This document shows, piece after piece, positions 43,380-56,348 of a stretch of 64,000 nucleotides of DNA. Origin of the DNA: Corella eumyota (lineage: Eukaryota; Chordata; Ascidiacea; Phlebobranchia; Corellidae); the NCBI GenBank assembly GCA_963082875.1, contig OY720101.1:14903671-14967670 (forward strand), read 5' to 3'. A program made the translations under genes and the position numbers. Each line of letters begins with the position of its first letter. Position 1 is the first letter of the stretch. The notes under the pieces are model-generated. The model was not told where the DNA came from and did no database searches. It saw only the letters and a list, made by a program, of their open reading frames with translations.

Positions 43380-46163
43380 TTAGTTAATTGGTAAGAATCC
43401 AGTGTTTAAAACCTCTAAAAGGTTTAAAGTATTAACACCAGTTTTGGTTAAACAATCAGCCAATTGATTTTTGGTATTAACCCAATTAATTGAACTTATA
43501 TCTCTGTTTTCAATCATCTCACGTATGGCTCCAACATCTATGCGTAACCGTTTGTCTGTCACACTTTTAATAGATCGTGATGAATCATATACAGAGCGGC
43601 TATCTGTGATGGCCGCTATAGGAAGCAAGTCATTTTTAATTTTTCCATAAAATAGTTCTGTAAACACTGAACGTATAAATATAGCTCCATCAATGCCATC
43701 CATTAAAGCCAAAGTCTCAGCTGCTAAAGTACTTCTTGTAATTCGTCTTATTTTTCTTGATTGCCAGCTTAGTAAATTGCAACTGTTGTTCTCTCCAACA
43801 AGAAATATAAGGTATGCGCCTTGACTTCCAACATTTGTTAAATTTCCGAAAGCAGCATCAGTATACACAACTAATCGCAAATTTTCAGAATTACCCAAGT
43901 TTTTAAACACAATACCTGATTGATAAGATTTTACCTTTCGAATAACTTTATTACACGCAATAAGATCTTTAATTTTTGCTTCTTTAAAATTGGTTGCAAG
44001 TAGGCATGTCTCAAAACTTATTTCAGGCCTTGTTTGACTGCTTAGCCAAAGCAGTTGTCCAATCTTTGATCTTAGTAAATTTTGTTCCATAATTGTTAAA
44101 TCTTTTTCAGGAAACTGTCTTTTTGAGACTTCAACTTCTATAGGCTTCAAGTTGTTTGTGTAGTCTTTCTGAGTAATCAAAACCTTATTTTCAATTTGTT
44201 GTACTTCTAATCCTATATATTTAAATTTTGTTTCGGTTTCCTTACCAATTTGAAATGTGTTTCTAAGATCATTTATAACTGAATTCCTAAAACTTTCAGT
44301 TCCACCCCATAGAAAATCATCAACATATACACATATGATACCTTGCAGTTCAACTCCACAATGCCAATAAAATACAGCTGGGTCTAGTTTTAAAATATTT
44401 CCCTTTGCAGATACCATAAAATCCTTAACCCGATTATACCACAGTTTAGAAGCATCATTTAGGCCGTACACACACTTTCGCAATTTCCAGACACAATCGG
44501 TTGAACAATCTGCTTCTTTGGGTGGTTTAAGAAAAATATCCCGATTAACCAGTTTTCCTTGCAAGAAAGCTGTCTTAATGTCCATGCTTCTTAATGTCCA
44601 TTGTTTTTGCTGAAAAATAGAAATTATTGTTCTCAGAGAATCCTTAGAGCAAGTTGGGCTTTCCTTATCTAAAATATTGCGATCAAATTCCTCAAATCCT
44701 CTAGCTACAAGACGAGCCTTTTGAACCTGTTGTCCATTTCTATACTTCCATGAACATATCCATCTAACAGATATACATTGTTGACCATTGAATGGAACTT
44801 CCTCATAAACATCATTTTCTTTCCAACTTTTTAGTTCACATTCTTTAGCATCATTAAACAAATCTGTTGATAAGTGATGAATTTCTTCTGAAACAACCGC
44901 ATTTGATTCACTATTCTCTAACAGCTTTAAGTGTGTAACCTTTTCAAAATTGACCCATTGTTTTTCTCCCTTTATATCAATGGGGGCTAAAAATTCCACA
45001 TTAAAAGCGTTACTGTATCTGCCAGTCGCTTTTCCAGCTCTATTAATAATTTTTCCTGTACAGAGTGTACCATCCTCATCCACGAATTCAACTTCAAGAC
45101 CTTTTTTTAGTTTCGGAGATTGAGTTGTGGTTGGGACTTCAGGAGGAGTAGAAAGATTTTTATCAATGCTTATGTCCTCATCGCTTGACTCATAACTTGT
45201 TATCTTCTTTACAACTGGTTCACGACAAGGAGAAATATTCTCACTTTCTTTTATCTCTAAAGGATCTAAATTATCAGAGTCAATTGGTTGTACCCGACAA
45301 CTATGAGCTTTAATGTGCTGTCCACCATGCCTCATAAAGACAACTGGACCATCTTGACCCAAGACCGTAGCAGGTCCTTTCCACAAATTAATATCTTCTC
45401 GTTTGTAATAAACTTTGTCACCAATACAAAAACTTTCTCTGGTTTGTCGAGTTTGCATTCTTAATGCTCGTTTTAATTTTTCTGAAGATTCAGCCGCAAT
45501 AAACAATCGCCTAGCATTGTGCAATGCAGAAATGTTTTCTCCAACATGACGGCTCTTCGTTTCCCCTTCTAATGCTGGAAGGTCATTAGTTAAATTTGTA
45601 GGCAACCTTGTGTTTTGACCAAAAACTAACTGATTTGGACTAAAACCATAATTATTTATTAAGGAGTTCTTAGCACTCAATGCCCAAGCAACAGCGGTAT
45701 CCCAATCACAGTTTACATCATTTTTAAGTTTTAAAATCATATCTGTAAGTATTCCATTATGTCTTTCACAAACACCATTTGACCAAGGAGAATAAGAAGG
45801 AGTGGTCATCACAGAGATGTTAAAATTTTCACACATGTCTTGAAACTCAGAGTTATTAAACTCTCGACCATTATCACTAAGAACGTTTTCCGGTGCACCA
45901 AACAAACTCACCCAATACTTGAGAAAATTTTTAACAATTGTACCAGATGTTTTTCTTTCAATAACCACAGCATTGCTATATCGTGTAAAGACATCAATCA
46001 TATGAAAATACCAGACATTACGATCAAGTTCGTGAAGATCTATTGCAACAGTTGAATTAAATTTTCTAGCGCAGGAAAGTCCAACACAGGGTTTTGAAGG
46101 ATTGCGTTTAAACCGTAAACAAATGTCACACTTGGAAATCTCATTGTCAATAACATCCGACAA
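43380..46163 (-). mobile_element. Copia-type integrase, reverse transcriptase and RNase H region
   Basis: Part of the LTR element. Carries an integrase core (LSDNGREFNN region), a chromodomain-less middle, a reverse transcriptase with the YVDD signature, and an RNase H domain at the end. Domain order identifies the Ty1/copia superfamily. Confidence 0.92.
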
Positions 46164-46242
46164 ATCCTTAGTAAGGACATTAACATCTTTTAAAAGTCGT
46201 TTTAAATGATCTCCTGAAGCATGACCAAATTGCTTATGTAAT

Positions 46243-47577
46243 TTAAGAATTTTTTTTTCTTTTATCGTTTAAAGACATTGCATTAAAATTTAATAACAGA
46301 ACATCTTCTTCCTTTAGCATATCAGAATCAAGTGACCGAGGAGCAATTTCAATGCAATAATGGCCGCTTGTTGACAAATTCAAATATACTTCCTTCCCAA
46401 ATATTTCAGCTTTATCGTCACTTAAATCAATTTTTGCGTTTGCTTTCTTCAATGATGACTTACTAAGCAGTAAAGGAAGATTATCTCGTACGACTTCAAC
46501 ATCAATATAACAAAATTTTTCTCCAACTAAAGCTGGTATTCTTGCCTTCATGAATGAAAATATTCTTCTTCCATCTCCAAATCGAAAGCTTGTTTTGCTT
46601 GGACTACTTTTTACACTACTTTTATGATAAAAATTAAGTCCTTTGACATAGTTGTCATACCACTTTTTTCCACATACTGTTTTTGTACAGGCTGTGTCAA
46701 TCACAGCTGATCCCATGACCTCAGTAACAAAAATTTCTGATTCAATGTTGTCGTTCATCAAAACAACATCTACAACCTCAGACTCAGCTGGGCATGTTAC
46801 AATGTTAACTGCTCCATCACGAAACCGATGGGGACACTTTGCAGCCCAATGCATTTTGGAATCACAAATCATGCATCTGGTAACATTTCCAAATTTATCT
46901 AACTTATTTAGCTTTCTTTTGAAATTAAAGTTTGAATTACTGTATTGCCCAGTTTTTCTAAAATTTTTAAAAGAATTTTCTGGTTGTTTTGAATAAAATA
47001 CTTCTTCTTTGATCTTAATACATGAAGTGGACTCAGTAACCTTGTCGAAAATTCTTTTTAAAGCAGATTTTAAACTAGAAAATTTCAAGTCACTGCCCAT
47101 AGTGAGAACTAACTGTCTTTCAGTGTCAGAAAGACCAGCATGATCTATCAGTTTAAAACCTAATATTGTATCAGGTAGTTTCATATCATAAACAGACATC
47201 CCATGATATAAATGTTCATATTCCAGAATATAATCTGACATTGTCATGCCTTCACTTTTTTTAAAGTTGTTAAATTTTTGATATGCATTATAAGCATCAT
47301 CTGCCTTTTCATTCTTGAATGCCAAGTCTAACTTTATTAACAACTTGGTCATTCCATCATTACTATGAAGGTCTTCAGTTCCTAATTCAGAAACTGCCTT
47401 TTCAGCTCTAACATTTCCTTCCAGAGCTTCTAGAAGAACAATAATGGCTTGTTCCTTCTTGTCAACTGATGTGACAAGTTGCCACATGGCAATCTTTCTT
47501 CTCCATACTTCATATGGAACATTCTCTCCAAACTTTGGAGGCGCTTTTTTACTAACAGTTGCCATTTCAAATTCCAA
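46243..47577 (-). mobile_element. Copia-type gag-like and protease region
   Basis: Part of the LTR element. Holds a CCHC zinc knuckle (CMICDSKMHWAAKC) and an aspartic protease-like segment (VIDTACTKTVCG). The DT-C--TVCG style resembles copia lineages known from aquatic invertebrates such as GalEa; that placement is tentative. Confidence 0.85.
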
Positions 47578-47587
47578 TTAACAACCA

Positions 47588-47605
47588 ACCATCCTCTGCT
47601 ACCAT
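47588..47605 (-). other. Primer-binding site of the copia-type element
   Basis: Directly inside the 5' LTR, the minus strand reads TGGTAGCAGAGGATGG, complementary to the 3' end of animal initiator tRNA-Met (CCATCCTCTGCTACCA). Confidence 0.85.
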
Positions 47606-47897
47606 TGTTAACTTAAATGATTTATTAAACATAAACCTTATTCAAATAGAATACAACATAAATTAGAAACATAAAAGAACATAACATACTCATGCACTAG
47701 AATAGAACTTAACATAGAAAGGTCTTCTCACAACCAAGGTGAAAACTAAATGACTTTAAGTAACACAAAAGTATGGTAAAAAGTAGGAAAATCAGTCATG
47801 CATAAAATAACAAAGTAACTAGTCATGCATGAAAATAAAATAAAACAAATAAGTATACTATAAATAAAACACAACAGAATTATTATATGATTTAACA
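47606..47897 (-). repeat. 5' LTR of the copia-type element
   Basis: 292 bp, same length and ends as the other LTR. Followed by the second ACAAC duplication. Confidence 0.93.
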
Positions 47898-47902
47898 ACA
47901 AC

Positions 47903-48080
47903 TGTTAACCCGACCTAGTCTTGGGTTGCCTTTGGCAGTTTGGTATATTATAAATTAAATTTACTTATCATTTAAACTGTTAATTAAGTGTTTGCTCAGC
48001 ATGAAAGCAGTGGGGATCGAACCCAGGACCTCATTTTGTGTAATAAATGTTCTAACCATTACACTTCGCTGACTGGTTTA
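47903..48080 (-). mobile_element. SINE remainder after the LTR element
   Basis: Body and head of the SINE begun at 42675, ending in the same TTCGCTGACTGG as the fragment at 31096-31176 of copy A. Confidence 0.8.
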
Positions 48081-48429
48081 TTTAAAAAAATAGATATCAT
48101 TTTTTAAACTTCATTTTTTTTAATTTATTTATTTTTTAAACTAAAAGATATTAATTGAGTTTTAAAAATTCATTTTTTTGCAGATCAAATGCGGACAAAA
48201 TTCTTGATTTTATCACAATTCTTTCAAAAAGTTATTGCCAAGTAGAAAACTATAAAGAAGCAATCAAAATATTAAAAGAAAATTCTGAATTGGTTAAATC
48301 ATGTGAAAATAACAAAACATTTTTAAAATGTGTCATTAATGTTATTGTAACATGTAAAAATCAAGTTTCGGAGCTAAAAGAATATTTTCAGTTCGTAAGT
48401 TTTATTATTAACATTTAGTGTTTTAGTAT

Positions 48430-48600
48430 ATTTTAGTTCATAGCCAATGGTCAGCATTTTAATTGTCATAATATGGTCACAACTCTTAACTAATTTTTAC
48501 CGCACCACAAATGGCAGTTTTATTTATTTTGTAGGCCCATAAATTAAACATACAAATATATCGTTCACTGAGCTTTGTTTTATATCTAGATGATTTAAAA
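48430..48600 (+). repeat. R2 dispersed repeat in SKIC3 copy B intron 3
   Basis: Partner of 31540-31700, with a few base differences. Confidence 0.75.
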
Positions 48601-49059
48601 ATAATCATTTTTTTGATAATTTTTATAAAATAATCATTTTAACATAACCAAATTATCCCCCGATTTTTTATTTAATGTTATTTTGTTAAATGTAAAATTC
48701 AAACCTGTATATTACATCAGTATAACCTTAAATTTAATACAATTATTTTATTTACAGATTTTACAATTAGTTGTTCAATATTGTGATCTACCAGACATAC
48801 AAATATTGGACAAAGAAAAAGCTTTAAGATCAGCTCTGTTAACTTCACCCAAGATATTTCCTGATAGTTTTGTTAAAGGTTTGGTTGAAACTTCCCAAGA
48901 AATGTTAAAATCTGATTCCCAATTTGCGATGGGTATCTTAGTTCAGATTCAACTGCAGAATGGATTCAGTAAATTTTTATTTATTCTTATATGGTTAATT
49001 TTAATGCCTGAATCTAAAATATTATTTACTTATACCACTATTCTAGAGTTTTTTGTATT

Positions 49060-49330
49060 AATTTATCCTCAATGTGGGAAGGCTGACCTTACCACCTAAA
49101 CATAGAGTAACATTTAATACCCTGACCCAGTCTCGAGTTAACTTTTGTAGTTTGTGATATTATTCATTATATTTGCCCAGCAATTAAATTACTAATTAAA
49201 TGTTGGCTCAGCAGGAGTTTATACTGTTCATAGTGCCTTATTTAAGGGGGCTACAGCATTAGAGCAGTGAGGATTGAACTCACGACCTCATGTAGTGTAG
49301 CAAGTGTTCTAACCACTACGCCATGTTTTT
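49060..49330 (-). mobile_element. SINE in SKIC3 copy B intron 4
   Basis: Complete; partner of 32140-32412. Confidence 0.9.
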
Positions 49331-49744
49331 ATCAATATTAAAATAATTTATGTAAAATGCTTTACATTTTATTTTCAGATAATCTTGATATATCCCTGGA
49401 CACCTACAACCAACATATCTCCAATTATAATGGTTTATACAAGGATATATTATATGCTTATAACTTGTATAAAAAGGGAAAACAAAGTTACCAACAAATA
49501 GTTGAGTTATTAGAGAAAGGGTTGAAACTTTGTTCTGATTTTTTGCCAGCTTATACTTGCTTGAATAAGGGTTATATTTACCTGCATCAATACTTCACAG
49601 CACAGGACAAAACAAGGTAGAATTTGTTTTTAAAAGATTAAACATTTTGACATTTTTTTGTAGTATATATAGATTGATAATTTATTGATATGAAATCAGG
49701 TTTAAAAATTTTTACATTTTAAAGCAATTTTTTTGATGTATATT

Positions 49745-49955
49745 TCTATACTTAATGTTGGTAGACTAAATTTACAACCTAAGCATAGAGTAACATTTGT
49801 TACCCTGACCCAGTCTCAAGTTGACTAAGGTGGTTTGGAATAACATTTATAGAGCCTTATTCAAGGACGCTACAGCATGATAACTTTGGGGATCGTACCT
49901 GTGACCTTATATTGTGAAGCCAAGTGTTCTAACCACTACACCACGCTGCTGACTT
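49745..49955 (-). mobile_element. Decayed SINE in SKIC3 copy B intron 5
   Basis: Partner of 32835-33065, with a further small gap in the middle. Confidence 0.8.
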
Positions 49956-50221
49956 TTAAAAATTGACTAAAAATTCAATTTAAATTATTTTTTTAGGTTA
50001 GCTTTACAGTTATGCAAATCTGTTGAAGAAAATAAGGTAACTAATATAACTTGGTTGGTTAAGATTTCAAAGATATCTGAAATTAAAATTGAAATAATGA
50101 AATGTGAGGCTGAAGCACTCAGTAATTCTCATAATCTTTCAACTAAAACATCGGCCATCGATGTCTATGAGAAAGTAAGTTCTTTTGGTTTAGTTTCACT
50201 TGAACAATTTCTTTTTGTATA

Positions 50222-50420
50222 TTTATTTATCCTCGATGTGGGAAAGTCGAATGCATGACTTAAACATAGAGTAACAATTGTTACTTCGACCCAGTCTCGA
50301 GTTACCTGTGGCAGTTTGAAATATTATAGATTATAATTACCCAATAAGTAAGCTGATGATTAAGTGCTGGTTCAGCAGGAGTTCGTACCGTTTATATCAC
50401 CTTATTCAAGGGCGCTCATA
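50222..50420 (-). mobile_element. SINE without head in SKIC3 copy B intron 6
   Basis: Tail is TTTGTATATTTATTTATCCTC; ends at GGGCGCTCATAG, as in copy A. Confidence 0.85.
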
Positions 50421-50789
50421 GTCTCTTATTAAACTAGTGTATATTATCTTTCCACCATAATTAATTTTAAAATTATAATATCTAAATAAAATATATTTTA
50501 TTAGTTGATTTCTATTGAACCTAATTCTATTCCATCTCTTATTGGGATCTCAAGATTAATGATAAGTTTAAACAAATTGGAAGATGCAGCGAAATATTTA
50601 GAAATTGGACAAAGTTTGGTGAACAACAATCCAGTTATAGAAAGTTTAACAACTTATTTACATTTTCTGGTGAATATTTTTGTACTTAATATACAAATTA
50701 TATAAATGACATAATTCGGCAATTAATATATACATAAGCTTAAAACAAGTTGTGGTTGTAAAGTTTGTATATATATAAGTTTAATTGCT

Positions 50790-50985
50790 CTGGCAGCATG
50801 GTGTAGTAGTGGTTAGAACACTTGATTTTAGTACTTGAGGTCCTTGGTTTGATACCCACTGCTCTCATGCTGTAGCGCCCTTGAGTAAGGCGCTATAAAC
50901 AATATGAAGTCCTGCTGAGCCAGCACTTATTCAATTATTGGGCTTTGATCCCCACTGCTTTCATATTGTACCTACCTAGAATAAG
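50790..50985 (+). mobile_element. Chimeric SINE at a deletion junction
   Basis: Starts as the SINE that follows exon 33631-33795 in copy A, then switches near 50940 to sequence matching about 35240 and 60345. The segment lost between these points contains the exons at 34374-34542 and 35017-35152 of copy A. This is the join that removed them from copy B. Confidence 0.75.
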
Positions 50986-51244
50986 GTTGTAAAATTAAAT
51001 TGGCCAAGTTTAAGCTGTAAAGTTACTATTTTTGTGAATTAATATGGGTTATTGTGTGAATTTTAGACTACTAAATTGACTTAACTTTTAGAATTTATTT
51101 TCTAGCTACTGGGATATCACAACGAGCAATTAAAAAATATTTTGAAGTTTTAAAATTAAAAGAAATTTATGTTCCAGCATTAAAAGGTAAATGTAACATT
51201 ATATTTGTAAGTAATATTTAAATTAAGTGTTACAATATTTTAAA

Positions 51245-51740
51245 TAATGCTGCTGTAACATGCCAGCAGCAGGAACTAAACTTGTGACCTCATGTCTTAC
51301 TTAAGTATGCTACAACATGTCAGCAGTGGGAATCAAATGCAGGACCTCAGGTCTTACTAAAGAATGCTACAACATGCCAGCAGTGGGAATCGAATCCAGA
51401 ATCGCAGGTCTTACTCAAGGATGCTACAACATGCTAGCAGTGGGAATCAAACCCAGGACCCCAAGTCTTACTTAAAGATGCTACAACATGCTAGCAGTGG
51501 GAATCAAACGTATGGCTTCAGGTCTTACTCAAGAATGCTACAACATGCTAGCAGTGGGAATCAAACCAAGAACCTCACAGCTTACTTAAACATGCTACAA
51601 CATGCCAGCAGTTAGAATTAAACCCAGAACTTCAGGTCTTACTAAGGATGCTACAACATGCTAGCAGTGGAATTTGAACCCAGAACCTCTGGTATTTTTC
51701 CAATGGCATGCAACTTTTAGCAGTAGGAATCAAGTCATGG
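51245..51740 (-). repeat. 57-bp minisatellite derived from the SINE head (array 1)
   Basis: About eight units of TGCTACAACATGCCAGCAGT plus GGGAATCAAACCCAGGACCT and a CTTACTCAAG end. The unit resembles the reversed SINE head (GCTACAGCATGAGAGCAGTG, then GGGGATCGAACCCACGACCT). Each unit keeps a pol III B-box-like sequence on the minus strand. The 57-bp period is a multiple of three, which creates false open frames. Confidence 0.85.
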
Positions 51741-52094
51741 TCTTAGGCCTTAAAAGACCATGTACAGAGCTATCATATGAACTTTTTGCTAAGTCTAAGT
51801 TCTTAACATTAAAATATTCATTCAATAAGTTTAAATATTGTTTTCAACAGGCTTGGGTGAATGTTATTGCTCGCTTGCCAGGCAAATGTTATCTGAAGGT
51901 CGATATTTAAGTTGTGTTGATCAAATACAACAAGCTATCAACCACTTTGCACCGCTGTGTATGCCAGGTAACTAATACAGTTGGTTTCTAAATCTTTTCA
52001 TTTCTATAAACATCAATGTTCAGTAAACATCCCAATAAACAGCCAATATCACCGGGTTAACTGTATACTATTTATAAATAAGGGAACATAGTGG

Positions 52095-52265
52095 ATGATT
52101 TATATATATGTAAATATATTTATGTTCCGTTTATATACTTGCAAAATAAATAAAACTGCAGTTTGTGGTGTGCAGGTAAATTATTGTGGGCAAATATTAG
52201 TTAAGAGTTGCGACCATATTACAACAAATGAAATGCCATTCAAAGAGCTATTGACTAGTAATTAT
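52095..52265 (-). repeat. R2 dispersed repeat
   Basis: Reverse copy with AGTTGCGACCATATTACAAC and the ACTAGT end. Confidence 0.75.
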
Positions 52266-52549
52266 AAAAAGTACTTAAGGCTTGGTTGACCTTTCAATTT
52301 GACGAAAAACTTTATTTTTTATTCTTTTTATGTAGAAGTGATCTATCTTGTATATGGAAGTTGTTGGGGGATAGTTGTACAATGTTACATCCACTATATA
52401 CAAGTAATGTCAAGTTAAATGTACCTACAGGACTCGGTGATGGGAAATTTAAAAACTCGGCAGAAGTATCTATATTAGGAAAATGTGAGGTAGGTTAAAT
52501 ACTGTTGTTAATATTTAATTTTTTGTGATCTGTTTTTGCTACCAGACCA

Positions 52550-52815
52550 GCAGTATAATGTAGTAGTTACAACATTTGGCTTTACTACATGGGGCCGTGG
52601 GTTTGATCCCCACTGCTCTCATGCTGTAGCGCCCTGAAGTAAGTTGCTAAAAACAGTATGAACTCGTGCTGAGCCAGTACTTAATTATCAATGTAATTAA
52701 CGGGCAATTATAATCTATAATATCCCAAACTGCCAAAGTCAACTCGAAACTGAGTTGGGGTAACTAATGTTACTCTATGTTTAGGTCGTGAAGTCAACCT
52801 TTCCACATTGGAAAT
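52550..52815 (+). mobile_element. SINE between SKIC3 copy B exons at 52489 and 52876
   Basis: Head changed (GTATAATGTAGTAGTTACAA), body complete. Confidence 0.85.
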
Positions 52816-53234
52816 ATATAAATATAAATAAATTTACAAATGTGATTTTGCTTAATTTTTTATATTTTTTTGTAGGTGTTACAACTGGGAAGTGTAATGT
52901 ACAGCAGAGCATTATATTTGAACCAAACTAATGGTTTATTATGGCATGATTTGGGCCTTAATTACTTTTACCAATCTAAAGAAAACAAGTCATCTCACCT
53001 AGCTGCTAAATCTGTATCTGTAAGTACAAGATACTTAATATTGATATTTTATCGTTAAGTTTTTACGAAAGTTGATATTTTGATCCATTTGCTAGAAAAA
53101 TATTTTCAAAACTTAAATTTTTAGGTTCTCCAAAAAGCTTTACAATATGAAGCAAATAATCATTTAATATGGAACACATTGGGAGTAGTTGCAGCATCTG
53201 AACATGTACAGGTAAAATATTTTTCAACTGTTTG

Positions 53235-53515
53235 TTGGTTGACCTGGGTTCGATCCCCACTGCTTCCATGCTGTTAAACTTTTCAGTTTCTAAAAACGAC
53301 ATAAACTCCTGCTTAGCCAAAAAGCAGCATCATTATTAGCCAATTATAATCAATAATATTCTAAACTGCCAAAGACACTTAATCAGCAGCTTAATTATCG
53401 GGCAATTATGATCTATAATTTTCCAAAACTGTCTAAGGCAACTCGAGACTGGGTCAGGGTAACTGATTTTACTCTATGTTTAGATCATGAAGTCTTCCTT
53501 TGCCATATCAAAATT
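53235..53515 (+). mobile_element. Composite SINE with repeated middle segment
   Basis: Head and middle of one SINE followed by ACACTTAATCAGCAGCTTAA and the rest of a second SINE in the same direction, so the middle block occurs twice. Likely a recombination product. Confidence 0.7.
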
Positions 53516-54344
53516 AAATACAGAAATAAAGTTTTTTCCTAAATTTTTTTTTCACAGAATAAAGCATTAGCTCAACATTGCTTCATAACATCCATTCAAC
53601 ATGACCCAAACAACTGCAAAGCTTGGAACAACTTAGCTACGTTATACGTCCAACAATCTTGAGATTAAACTTGCTCACAAGGCTTTTAAAGTGGCACAAA
53701 GTCTGGAACCTTCTTTCATCAATGCTTGGATTGGACAGGTAGATTGTTTCTAATTTTTAAATTTCATATTTTAACTTTATTTCTTTAAAATGATCACATT
53801 TTGAATTTCACATAATGAAAAATTTACAAAACTAAAGCTGTTTTGAACATGTTTTTATGCTTACTCTGCTAAAATAATTATTAATTTAAAATTTGACTCC
53901 TTTTTTAGATGATTACGTTTAAAGTTTACATAATGATATATTTACGAAATTAAATTTGTTTTTAACTTGTGTTTTTTAGGCCCATATTGCTGAAATAATT
54001 GGTAGTGAAGAAAGTTATGATTTGTTTCAGCACACAGTTTCATTATCTTTACATGAGCAAGCATCTGCTGGTAATTATTTGTGTTTGTCTTAATATAAAA
54101 TGCCAATTTTTAGCCATTAGTAAAGTCTATTTTAACACATGAACCCAGTTTAAATTGCCTTGTTTATACAAGAAGGTGACAGTGTAAAATAGTTAAAACA
54201 CTGGGCTTTATCGCATACAGTCATTTGGGACTATTAGGGTTTTAAAACACCCAAACTCCTGCTTATCCAAAAACTACTAAACAGTTATTAGCTTTAGCAC
54301 CTTCAAGTTAAGAAATATAAAAGGTGCACTGCTGATTCAAACAC

Positions 54345-54478
54345 ATATTCACAGCAGCTTAATTATCGGGCAATTATAATCTATAATATCCCAAACTGCC
54401 AAAGTCAACTTGAGACTGGGGTCAGGGTAACTGATGTTACTCTATGTTTAGGCTAATAAGTTGACCTTTCCACATCAT
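54345..54478 (+). mobile_element. SINE tail half
   Basis: Starts at CAGCAGCTTAATTATCGGGC. An older, very decayed SINE head may precede it at 54180-54340. Confidence 0.7.
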
Positions 54479-54809
54479 ATTGTCTATTTTTTACCTATAA
54501 AGTTTGTAGCATCTTTCTTAAACAAACTTTTTACAAAGGAAATTTAAATCAACTTAAAAATAAGTTTAAAATTGAAGACTCTTTATTAATTATAAATATT
54601 TGCAGGTTATGTTGATATGGTTTGCAAAACACTGACTGAAAACAACAACAAAACGGGGTTAACTTATTCTGACAATCTTACAACTTGTAACACTTTGTCC
54701 CTGTCTGTTGAACAACTTTCAAAATATACAAATAAATATCCAGATTGGTGAGTTTATTTGTACCTTAAATTATTTATAAGAGGACCTAAAGGTTTATTGT
54801 AAATACTGG

Positions 54810-55070
54810 CTGCATAGTTTAGTAGTCAACACTTGGTTGTACCACATAAGGTCCTGGGTTCGATCCCCACTGCTCTTATGCTGTAGCCTCTTAAGTAAGG
54901 TGCTAAAAACAGTATAAACTCTTGGTAAGCGAGCACTTAATCAGCAATTTAATTACCGGGCAATTATAATCAATAATATCCCAAACTGCTAAAGGCAACT
55001 TAAGACTGGGTCAGGGTAACAAATGTTACTCTATGTTTAGGTCTTTAAGTTTCCCACATCTAGGATAAAT
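54810..55070 (+). mobile_element. SINE between SKIC3 copy B exons at 54747 and 55130
   Basis: Head decayed in the A-box (ATAGTTTAGTAGTC), B-box GGTTCGATCCC kept. Confidence 0.85.
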
Positions 55071-55339
55071 AAATATATAAATTAAAGAGGTTTCATTTTT
55101 TATTAACTTTAAAAATGATTTTGTTTCAGTGAGTGGGCAGCTAGTATGCATGGAATGGTTCTTGAGAAATGTGGACATAACAATTCATCTGAAACTGCTT
55201 ATCTTAACTGCTTGAACATTTTGAAATCTCAAAATGCATCCACAACTAAACTAAACAAAGCAAGAAGTAATTATGCCAGAATATTATGGTAGGTTCTTTT
55301 GCATTTTTTAAGTTTATTTAAAAAAACTTGTTGCCCACC

Positions 55340-55480
55340 TTCTGGTAGAAATTTTAATTGTTGTAATATGGTTGCAACTCTCAACTAATATTCGCTCATG
55401 ATAATTTACCCACACACCACAAACAGCAGTTTTATTTATTTTGTAGGCCTATATATTACACATACAAATATATATTACAA
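55340..55480 (+). repeat. R2 dispersed repeat
   Basis: TTGTTGTAATATGGTTGCAA and the TTTATTTTGTAGGCC end are present. Confidence 0.7.
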
Positions 55481-55869
55481 TATGCTTCATTATATATAAA
55501 TTAATATAAATCTAATTGGTATTTTTATATAAAGATTTGTTAGTAGTGGTTTATATTAGTACTTTAACTAAGTCTCAAGTTGAACAAATTGAGAATATTT
55601 TTGTATTAGGATTACTATAAACTTTACATTTTAAACCATGACCAATAGGTTTTAAAAAAATATATTTGCATTTATTTTTTGTTTTACTTTTACAGCAAAA
55701 ACCACAAGTACAAAGAAAGTATTTCAATATACAAGGAGATAGGGTCGGATAACTGTGATGTTTATGAGTTGTGTGGATTTGCTTTAAATCTGTTTTACCT
55801 AAAAGAATTCCAATCGGCATTGGGTGTATATGATCAGGTAGATCATGATTTATTTTAAAATATTTTTAT

Positions 55870-56120
55870 AGAGTAACAAAACATAGAGTAACATTAGTTG
55901 CCACGACCCAGTCTCGAGTTTTTTTTGGCACTTTGGAATATCATAAATTATAATTGCTCAATAATTATGCTGCTGATTGATTAAGTGCTGGCTCAGCAGG
56001 AGTTTTTACCGTTTATAGGGCCTTACTCAAGGGCGCTACAGCATGAGAGCAGTGGGGATCTAACCGAAAATCTCATGTAGTGAAACCAAGGGTTTTAACC
56101 ACCACACTGTTGGTCACTGG
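55870..56120 (-). mobile_element. SINE between SKIC3 copy B exons at 55837 and 56184
   Basis: Lacks the extreme tail; body and head are present. Confidence 0.85.
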
Positions 56121-56348
56121 TAAAAATTTATGAATTCGGAAAATTGTAGTTAATATAAAATAAATTTTAATTTTTGGTTTAAGGCAATTGAGTTAAGTTC
56201 AAACAAAAATGATCAAGTGTTTATAAATTGTGCAAAATCCATTGTTCTGTGGAATATGGAAAACAAAAAACAAGCTTTAAGTGAATTATGTTCTTGTGAT
56301 GACTTAGTTGAAACAACCCAGTTACAACTAGCTATGGGTAAGTAATCT

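Larger units (their letters stand above)
43066..47897 (-). mobile_element. Ty1/copia-type LTR retrotransposon
   Basis: A 4,832-bp element bounded by two 292-bp LTRs that begin TGTTAAC and end TTTAACA, flanked by the 5-bp duplication ACAAC (43061-43065 and 47898-47902). The order integrase, then reverse transcriptase and RNase H, is that of copia-type elements. It looks whole or nearly so, with at most about one break. The LTRs appear to differ at only one base, so the insertion is very recent. It lies antisense in intron 2 of SKIC3 copy B and is absent from that intron in copy A. Confidence 0.93.

Noticed and set aside
43384-46163. Host gene with reverse transcriptase-like domain
   Set aside because: Flanking LTRs, target duplication and primer site show it is part of the copia-type element.
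51364-51615. Open frame with repeated MLQHASSGNQT units (also 60700-60966)
   Set aside because: Product of the 57-bp SINE-derived minisatellite in an intron; the period is a multiple of three. No splice or start context supports coding.
51245-51740. CRISPR-like array of regular repeats
   Set aside because: The units are continuous tandem repeats without unique spacers, in an animal intron.
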